Origin: UBA5336 sp964625835
GTDB lineage: Bacteria; Pseudomonadota; Alphaproteobacteria; Caulobacterales; Hyphomonadaceae
Assembly: GCA_964625835.1 (NCBI GenBank)
Contig: CAZVES010000051.1
Location: 1-16,640, forward strand
Length of the DNA: 16,640 nucleotides
Direction: 5' to 3'
Part shown: positions 12,865-16,640 of the stretch, in pieces
Numbering within the stretch: position 1 is the first letter of the stretch
Layout: each line of letters begins with the position of its first letter
The notes under the pieces: generated by a model
Told to the model about the DNA's origin: nothing
Database searches by the model: none
What the model saw: only the letters and a program-made list of their open reading frames with translations
Position numbers and translations under genes: made by a program

Positions 12865-14339
12865 TACGCCGCATCCAGGCCGAGCACGGAGCGCACCGCG
12901 TCCTCGAGCTTCTCAATCGGGACTTCGAACTGCCCGGGGCGCAATTCCCGCCAGGTCTCATTGTCCGTAATCTGGCTGGCCTGTTCCGCGCCGACCCGCA
13001 GATCCTTCAGGTTGACGACCCCCTTCTCCTTTTCGTCAGCGCCATAAAGGACAGCAAGCTGTGATCCGCGGCGGTCGGCATACTTCATCTGTGCGCGCAG
13101 GCCGCTGGCGCCAAGATAGACCTCTGTTCTCGCGCCGGTCGAGCGGACCCGCGCGGCCAGTTCGAAATAATCGGCCATGTTCTCGCGATCGAAGGCGAGC
13201 ACCAGGACCGGGCCTGAATGGCCCGGCAGGAGAGGACGCCCGGCTGCCTCCAGGGCCGCGATGAGCCGGCTAACACCGATCGAAAAGCCGGTTGCGGGCA
13301 CGCGCTCGCCGGTGAAACGGGCCACCAGGTCGTCATAGCGACCCCCGCCACCGACCGAGCCGAAGGCCACTGGTTTTCCGTCCGGAGTCTGCATATTCAG
13401 CTGGGCCTCGAAAACCGGGCCTGTGTAGTAATCGAGCCCGCGCACGATGGACGGATCGACCATGGCCCGATCCGGGCCGTATCCGCAACGCTCCAGCACC
13501 GTGATGATTTCACCGATTTCCGCCAGCGCCTCGCGGCCGGCTTCGGTGGCCCCGATGACCCGTTCCAGCGCCGCCAGCGTGGCGTCGCCATCCTCGCCGC
13601 GCGCTTCAATGAACGCGACGACCTTGCCTATGGATGCGGCGTCCAGCCTCGCCCCTTCGGTATAGTCTCCGGATTCGTCCAGCCGTCCCTCGCCCAGAAG
13701 GGCGGTGACACCGTCAACGCCCAGGCGGTCGAGTTTGTCGATGGCCCTGAGGATGATCCCCTCCTGGTCGGCAACGCTCGACGAGCCGGCGGTCGACAGG
13801 GAGGCGAGCACGGCGCTGAGGGCCCTTCGCGTGTTGATCGCGAGTTGGTAGTTGCCGCGCGGCACGCCGACAGCTTCCAGCGCATCGCAGGCGACCATGA
13901 CGATTTCCGCATCGGCGGCGGGGCCCGGTACGCCCACGGAGTCGGCATCGCACTGGGTGAACTGGCGAAACCGGCCTGGCCCGGGTTTTTCATTGCGCCA
14001 GACCGGGCCGGCCTGCCAGCGCCGGAAGGGCTTGGGAAGGCCCTGCTTGGTCTGCGCAATGTATCGGGCCAGCGGCGCGGTCAGGTCGTAGCGCAGCGAC
14101 ATCCACTGGTCGTCATCATCCCTGAGGGAGAACACACCGTCATTCGGACGATCCTTGTCGGGAAGGAACTTGCCGAGGGCGTCGGTGTACTCGAATGCGG
14201 GTGTTTCAAGCTGCTGGAAGCCCCAGCTTTCATAGACCTCGGACACCAGGCGGACCAGTTCGGCTTCCGAGGCGACCTCGTTTCCAAGTCGGTCTTCAAA
14301 GCCCCGCGGGGTCCGTGCTTTGGGTCTCTCATCGGTCAT
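12864..14339 (-). CDS. hisS: Histidyl-tRNA synthetase
   Basis: Class II aminoacyl-tRNA synthetase charging tRNA-His. The 491 residues are longer than the E. coli enzyme (about 424). Motifs: RTPRGFED (9-16), RYDLTAPLARY (83-93), motif 2 with RWQAGPVWRNEKPGPGRFRQFTQ (107-129), histidine motif RGLDYYTGPVFE (300-311), GGGGRYDDL (330-338), motif 3 GFSIGVSRL (351-359), and a C-terminal anticodon-binding domain with YADRRGSQLAVLYG. The RYDLT and FTQCDADSVG signatures are those of the divergent alphaproteobacterial HisRS, which serves a tRNA-His lacking G-1 in many members. ATG 14337-14339 is chosen because homologous sequence begins there, although no ribosome site is seen. It heads the hisS-hisZ pair. 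Confidence 0.96.
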   Translation of the reverse strand: MTDERPKARTPRGFEDRLGNEVASEAELVRLVSEVYESWGFQQLETPAFEYTDALGKFLPDKDRPNDGVFSLRDDDDQWMSLRYDLTAPLARYIAQTKQGLPKPFRRWQAGPVWRNEKPGPGRFRQFTQCDADSVGVPGPAADAEIVMVACDALEAVGVPRGNYQLAINTRRALSAVLASLSTAGSSSVADQEGIILRAIDKLDRLGVDGVTALLGEGRLDESGDYTEGARLDAASIGKVVAFIEARGEDGDATLAALERVIGATEAGREALAEIGEIITVLERCGYGPDRAMVDPSIVRGLDYYTGPVFEAQLNMQTPDGKPVAFGSVGGGGRYDDLVARFTGERVPATGFSIGVSRLIAALEAAGRPLLPGHSGPVLVLAFDRENMADYFELAARVRSTGARTEVYLGASGLRAQMKYADRRGSQLAVLYGADEKEKGVVNLKDLRVGAEQASQITDNETWRELRPGQFEVPIEKLEDAVRSVLGLDAA

Positions 14340-14355
14340 CGGTCGGATTTCATTA

Positions 14356-14550
14356 TCAGCGGAGTGTGGGCTGGTCGCCCGTTGCGTTAAGCAACACATA
14401 GAGCGTTTTCGAGCCGAATTGCACCACCTGGCCGCTTGGATTTTTCGTCAGGGCGAGGAGCGTGTCATCTGGCGATGCGAGCATCGTCGGACCGGCACGC
14501 AACGCCGACCCTGGCGGAAAAGACAGGTGGTGGCATCCGTCCATCCACAT
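14356..14550 (-). CDS. Doubtful small reading frame between bfr and hisS
   Basis: The roughly 350-base gap between the hisS start (14339) and the bfr stop (14693) holds the bfr terminator and one minus-strand frame ending 16 bases before hisS. From the internal Met at 14550 it encodes 64 residues beginning Met-Trp-Met-Asp and ending in strand-like segments (QVVQFGSKTLYVLLNATG). The frame is open up to an ATG at 14658, but that start lies inside the bfr terminator hairpin. No ribosome site is visible for either start and no family is recognised. It could be a real gene co-transcribed with hisS, a remnant, or just a leader region with a chance frame; an AT-richer stretch at 14545-14580 may hold the hisS promoter. 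Confidence 0.25.
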   Translation of the reverse strand: MWMDGCHHLSFPPGSALRAGPTMLASPDDTLLALTKNPSGQVVQFGSKTLYVLLNATGDQPTLR

Positions 14551-14649
14551 AAAATACTGATTTGGTTGATAAAAACTGTCGAGACACGGGGCTGCTTTTT
14601 GCGCCCTGGCTGCGTCGCAATCCTCCCGGCATGCTCCTGCCTTGGACAC

Positions 14650-14687
14650 AAAAGTCATCCCGCCAATTGGCGAAATTTGGTCGGGAT
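14650..14687 (-). terminator. Terminator of bfr
   Basis: Read on the minus strand, ATCCCG-a-CCAA pairs with TTGGCGGGAT around a ten-base loop, a ten-pair stem with one bulged A, followed three bases later by TTTT. It begins six bases after the bfr stop codon. The position and the T run support an intrinsic terminator, though the T run is short. Confidence 0.6.
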
Positions 14688-14692
14688 CTGCC

Positions 14693-15184
14693 CTAGTCCC
14701 GCGCTTGGCTGCCGTTCGGGGCGGACTGGAGCGTGGTGTAGCGCTCGATGCCGATCCGTTCGATCAGATCGAACTGGGTCTCAAGATAGTCGAGATGCTC
14801 TTCCTCATTGGTGAGGATGCGCCCGAACAAGTCGCGGGAGACATAGTCGCGCTTCTTTTCGCTGGCTTCCATGGCATCGCGCAGGAGCGGGATGGCATCA
14901 TGCTCGAGCGCCAGGTCGCATTCGAGAATTTCCTGCACGCTTTCGCCGATGCGCAGCCGGCCGAGATCCTGGAGGTTCGGCAAGCCGCCGAGGAAAAGGA
15001 TCCGCTCGATCAGCCAGTCGGCGTGCTCCATCTCCTCGATGGATTCCTTGTATTCATAGTCGGCGAGAATCGAGACGCCCCAGTCCTTCAGCATCCGGGA
15101 ATGCAGGAAATACTGGTTGATAGCGGTCAGTTCGTTCTTCAGCGCGCGGTTGAGATATTCAATGATTTCCGGATCGCCCTTCAT
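14693..15184 (-). CDS. bfr: Bacterioferritin
   Basis: Iron-storage protein forming a hollow 24-mer in the cytosol; it oxidises Fe2+ at a di-iron centre and binds heme between subunits. The 163 residues match the family. All ferroxidase ligands sit at the same numbers as in E. coli Bfr: Glu18, Glu51, His54, Glu94, Glu127 and His130, and the heme ligand Met52 is present. The start MKGDPEIIEYLN is the canonical Bfr N-terminus, with AAGGAG eight bases upstream; the longer frame is rejected. bfd lies 123 bases upstream on the same strand, and an 11-bp tandem repeat with a candidate promoter stands in between, so bfr probably has its own control as well as possible read-through from bfd. Confidence 0.98.
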   Translation of the reverse strand: MKGDPEIIEYLNRALKNELTAINQYFLHSRMLKDWGVSILADYEYKESIEEMEHADWLIERILFLGGLPNLQDLGRLRIGESVQEILECDLALEHDAIPLLRDAMEASEKKRDYVSRDLFGRILTNEEEHLDYLETQFDLIERIGIERYTTLQSAPNGSQARD

Positions 15185-15256
15185 GGCCAGTCTCCTTAGG
15201 GATTCGCTCACTGGGCCGGACGTAGGCCGACTCCCACGGAGCGGCAAGAAATATCC

Positions 15257-15295
15257 AATAAAAACAGAATGATATGCGGTTGCAATGCAGTTGCA
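15257..15295 (-). promoter_or_regulatory. Candidate bfr promoter with two tandem 11-bp repeats
   Basis: ATGCGGTTGCA (15274-15284) and ATGCAGTTGCA (15285-15295) lie head to tail without a gap and differ at one base, so the period is about one helical turn. On the minus strand a -35-like TTGCAA (15280-15285) spans their junction, and a -10-like TTTATT (15257-15262) follows after 17 bp. Both boxes are four-of-six matches. The arrangement, repeats across the -35, suggests binding of a regulator, perhaps iron-dependent, but no known box is recognised. Confidence 0.5.
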
Positions 15296-15307
15296 GCTTT
15301 TCCCGCC

Positions 15308-15508
15308 CTATTCCGCAGCGATGGCGGCGACCCCTGAGGTCATCTGGCGCTGTTCGCAGGCAACGACTTCGGCCATGGCCGACTTGCATTTGCCGCAATT
15401 GAACTGGCAACCATGGTGGGCGTGGACGGCCTTTGGCGACCCGGCACCAGCGCGAACGGCCTCACGTACGGCTTTCTCATTCAGACGGCGGCAAACGCAA
15501 ATGATCAT
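15308..15508 (-). CDS. bfd: Bacterioferritin-associated ferredoxin
   Basis: A 66-residue [2Fe-2S] protein that docks on bacterioferritin and passes electrons to its heme to reduce and release stored iron. The cluster cysteines are Cys4, Cys6, Cys38 and Cys41, the same positions as in E. coli Bfd (CxC, then CGKC); Cys34 is an additional one. The N-terminus MIICVC sets the start at 15506-15508. No ribosome site is visible, and the candidate promoter places transcription start within a few bases of the ATG, so the mRNA may be leaderless. The frame runs open upstream but shows no Bfd-like residues there. It lies directly upstream of bfr on the same strand, the expected partner. Confidence 0.95.
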   Translation of the reverse strand: MIICVCRRLNEKAVREAVRAGAGSPKAVHAHHGCQFNCGKCKSAMAEVVACEQRQMTSGVAAIAAE

Positions 15509-15517
15509 CGTTCGCAG

Positions 15518-15546
15518 ATAGAGCCGCAAATGAGAATTGTTGTCAA
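15518..15546 (-). promoter_or_regulatory. bfd promoter with Fur/IRO-like box
   Basis: On the minus strand a perfect -35 TTGACA (15541-15546) is 17 bp from CTCTAT (15518-15523). Between and overlapping them lies TGAGAATTGTTGTCA (15531-15545). This matches 11 of 14 defined positions of the 7-1-7 Fur box (TGATAAT-N-ATTATCA) and also fits the RirA-type IRO box TGA-N9-TCA. Binding there would block the promoter, giving repression in iron plenty, as known for bfd in other bacteria. Which regulator acts cannot be told from this site alone. Confidence 0.6.
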
Positions 15547-15560
15547 CCAGGGAATTGTCC

Positions 15561-15803
15561 CTATTCGCCCTCCCAGCCGAAAACGTCTTCGAGGCCCACA
15601 CCGAACACGCGCGCGATGCGGAAGGCGCTCTCAAGGCGGCCCGCTGAGCCCATGGCTTCCAGTCGTAGAAAACAGCCGACACCGCGAGCTGGATCATCAT
15701 GGTTAAGGCGGACCCGCCCTGAAATAATATTGCGGCCGACCAGGCCATTAAGAATACTGAATGACAGATAGTCGACGATTTCGACAGGTGGTTTTTCTAA
15801 CAC
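15561..15803 (-). pseudogene. Degraded or atypical XRE-type HTH reading frame
   Basis: An 80-codon frame, opening with GTG, whose last 30 residues align without gaps to the C-terminal half of small XRE regulators: RLEAMGSAGRLESAFRIARV followed by FGVGLEDVFGWEGE. The equivalent in the window's own XRE protein is ETGKYDPSLPLAFAIARLFG with KPIEAIF. The first 50 residues do not show the expected SQxxLAxxLGVSRQ helices. Either the gene has decayed at its 5' half or only a fragment was left by a rearrangement. Base composition around 15720-15780 is AT-richer than the neighbours. It is not known to be expressed; the only regulatory neighbour is the bfd promoter 15 bases downstream of its stop. Confidence 0.45.
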
Positions 15804-15824
15804 ACCCGCTGTTCTCTGGCTCGC

Positions 15825-15849
15825 TTGACCCCGGCCCGCGCCCTATCTA
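15825..15849 (+). promoter_or_regulatory. Possible lysK promoter
   Basis: TTGACC (15825-15830) is followed after 12 bp by CTATCT (15843-15848). The spacing is too short for the E. coli consensus but within the 10-14 bp range described for Caulobacter housekeeping promoters (TTGACGS and GCTANAWC). It would give a leader of about 35 bases to the lysK ATG. The -10 match is only partial. Confidence 0.3.
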
Positions 15850-15891
15850 CGCCCCTCCAGCCCCGAACATTCAGAAAGAACCGCCCGTCCC

Positions 15892-16640
15892 ATGACCGAC
15901 CTTGCCGCCCTCGCCGAAGACGCAAAAGCCTGGCCCTTCGAGCTGGCGCGCAAGCTGAAGGCGCGCGTCAACCAGATGGAAAAGGCCGGCCAGCGCGAAG
16001 CCGGAAAGCCAGTGATCTTCGAGACCGGCTATGGCCCCTCGGGCCTGCCGCATATCGGCACGTTCGGCGAAGTGGTGCGCACGACCATGGTACGCCACGC
16101 CTTCGAGGTGGTGACGGGCGGCGAAATCCCCACGCGCCTCATCTGCGTCTCCGATGACATGGACGGGATGCGCAAGGTGCCGCCCACCGTTCCCAATCCC
16201 GAAACGCTGGAGCCCTGGCTGCAAAAGCCACTGACGGCGGTGCCTGACCCGTTCGGCACGCATGACAGCTATGGCGCGCACATGGGCGCGCGCCTGTGCG
16301 CGTTCCTCGACAGTTTCGGGTTCGAATACGAATTCCTCTCGGCGACCGACTGCTACAGGGACGGCACGTTCGACCCCACGCTCCTGCGGGCGTTGGAAAA
16401 GTTCGACGAGATCATGGACGTGATGCTGCCAACACTGGGCGCGGAACGGCAGGCGACCTATTCGCCCTTCCTGCCCATCTCGCCGAGCACGGGCCGCGTG
16501 CTCTATGTGCCGATGAAGAAGGTCGATGCGGCCGGGGGCGAGATCACCTTCGAGGATGAGGACGGCACCGACGTGACCCTTCCGGTCACCGGCGGACATG
16601 TGAAGATGCAGTGGAAGCCCGATTTCGGCATGCGCTGGGC
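15892..16640 (+). CDS. lysK: Lysyl-tRNA synthetase, class I (5' part, cut by window end)
   Basis: Class I LysRS, the archaeal-type enzyme that replaces class II LysRS in most alphaproteobacteria; it attaches lysine to tRNA-Lys in the cytosol. The first 249 residues are in the window. The N-terminus WPFELARKLKAR (14-25) and IFETGYGPSGLPHIGTFGEV (42-61), with the HIGH-type motif as His54-Ile-Gly-Thr, are diagnostic, and the following RLICVSDDMDGMRKVP segment is typical of this family. The KMSKS loop and the C-terminal domain lie beyond the edge. The start ATG 15892 gives the normal N-terminus; the ribosome site is weak (CAGAAAGAA further upstream). No frameshift is seen in the visible part. Confidence 0.95.
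   Translation, partial: MTDLAALAEDAKAWPFELARKLKARVNQMEKAGQREAGKPVIFETGYGPSGLPHIGTFGEVVRTTMVRHAFEVVTGGEIPTRLICVSDDMDGMRKVPPTVPNPETLEPWLQKPLTAVPDPFGTHDSYGAHMGARLCAFLDSFGFEYEFLSATDCYRDGTFDPTLLRALEKFDEIMDVMLPTLGAERQATYSPFLPISPSTGRVLYVPMKKVDAAGGEITFEDEDGTDVTLPVTGGHVKMQWKPDFGMRW

Noticed and set aside
14336..14353. Five-codon mini frame (MKSDR) whose stop overlaps the hisS ATG
   Set aside because: No ribosome site, no histidine codons that would suggest attenuation; likely chance.
13218..14390. 390-codon plus-strand frame opposite hisS
   Set aside because: Antisense to an intact HisRS with all class II motifs; no recognisable domain in the translation.
14381..14395. GTTGC-N5-GCAAC inverted repeat upstream of hisS
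   Set aside because: A five-base match with no T run and no promoter boxes around it; expected by chance at this length.
14661..14672. 12-bp palindrome CGCCAATTGGCG as an operator
   Set aside because: It lies inside the bfr terminator hairpin directly after the bfr stop codon, which explains the symmetry better.
15274..15295. Tandem repeats as a CRISPR fragment or replication iterons
   Set aside because: Only two adjacent 11-bp units, no spacers, no cas or replication genes; position in the bfr promoter favours regulation.

Overview
This is a GC-rich stretch of an alphaproteobacterial chromosome. The lineage call rests on gene content: a class I lysyl-tRNA synthetase, an alphaproteobacterial-looking HisRS followed directly by HisZ, an LDH-like malate dehydrogenase and a DUF2339 membrane protein next to dapB. 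Caulobacterales/Maricaulales/Hyphomonadales is my best guess but is not proven here. There are no rRNA or tRNA genes, no CRISPR array, no insertion sequence and no phage genes. Most of it is housekeeping, with a few small accessory pieces.

Layout. The left end (minus strand) carries mdh with a clear terminator, preceded by a small GRAM/PH-like protein. A divergent HxlR-type regulator and a secreted cysteine-containing protein with an OmpA-like C-terminal pattern follow on the plus strand. At 3200-4355 is a compact cassette: two small four-helix membrane proteins and a 71-residue XRE repressor, behind a promoter with four regularly spaced copies of a 434-type operator (ACAA-N6-TTGT inside GACAAG-N4-CTTGTC). 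I consider this the most interesting unit. Next, on the minus strand, a large DUF2339 membrane protein is transcribed together with dapB. Its upstream region holds a 7-2-7 palindrome over a candidate -10 box and faces a divergent PgsA-like phospholipid synthase.

From 8869 to 11747 a tight plus-strand operon runs from a 26-codon single-helix protein with a strong ribosome binding site through a Ca2+/Na+ antiporter and a pteridine-reductase-type SDR to a threonine-aldolase-family enzyme. It meets the convergent hisS-hisZ pair with a 17-base overlap; hisG is not in the window. An iron-storage module follows on the minus strand: bacterioferritin (all ferroxidase and heme ligands present) and its ferredoxin Bfd, each with its own promoter signals. 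The bfd promoter has a Fur/IRO-like box and the bfr promoter an 11-bp tandem repeat. Upstream of bfd is a degraded or atypical XRE-like reading frame. The window ends inside lysK.

How the genes work together. Bfr stores iron and Bfd releases it. HisS and HisZ are translationally coupled and link histidine charging with histidine synthesis. DapB feeds lysine and peptidoglycan synthesis. The XRE cassette looks like a self-contained, autoregulated membrane unit of unknown purpose. All database-type statements are family recognition by eye; no searches were run.
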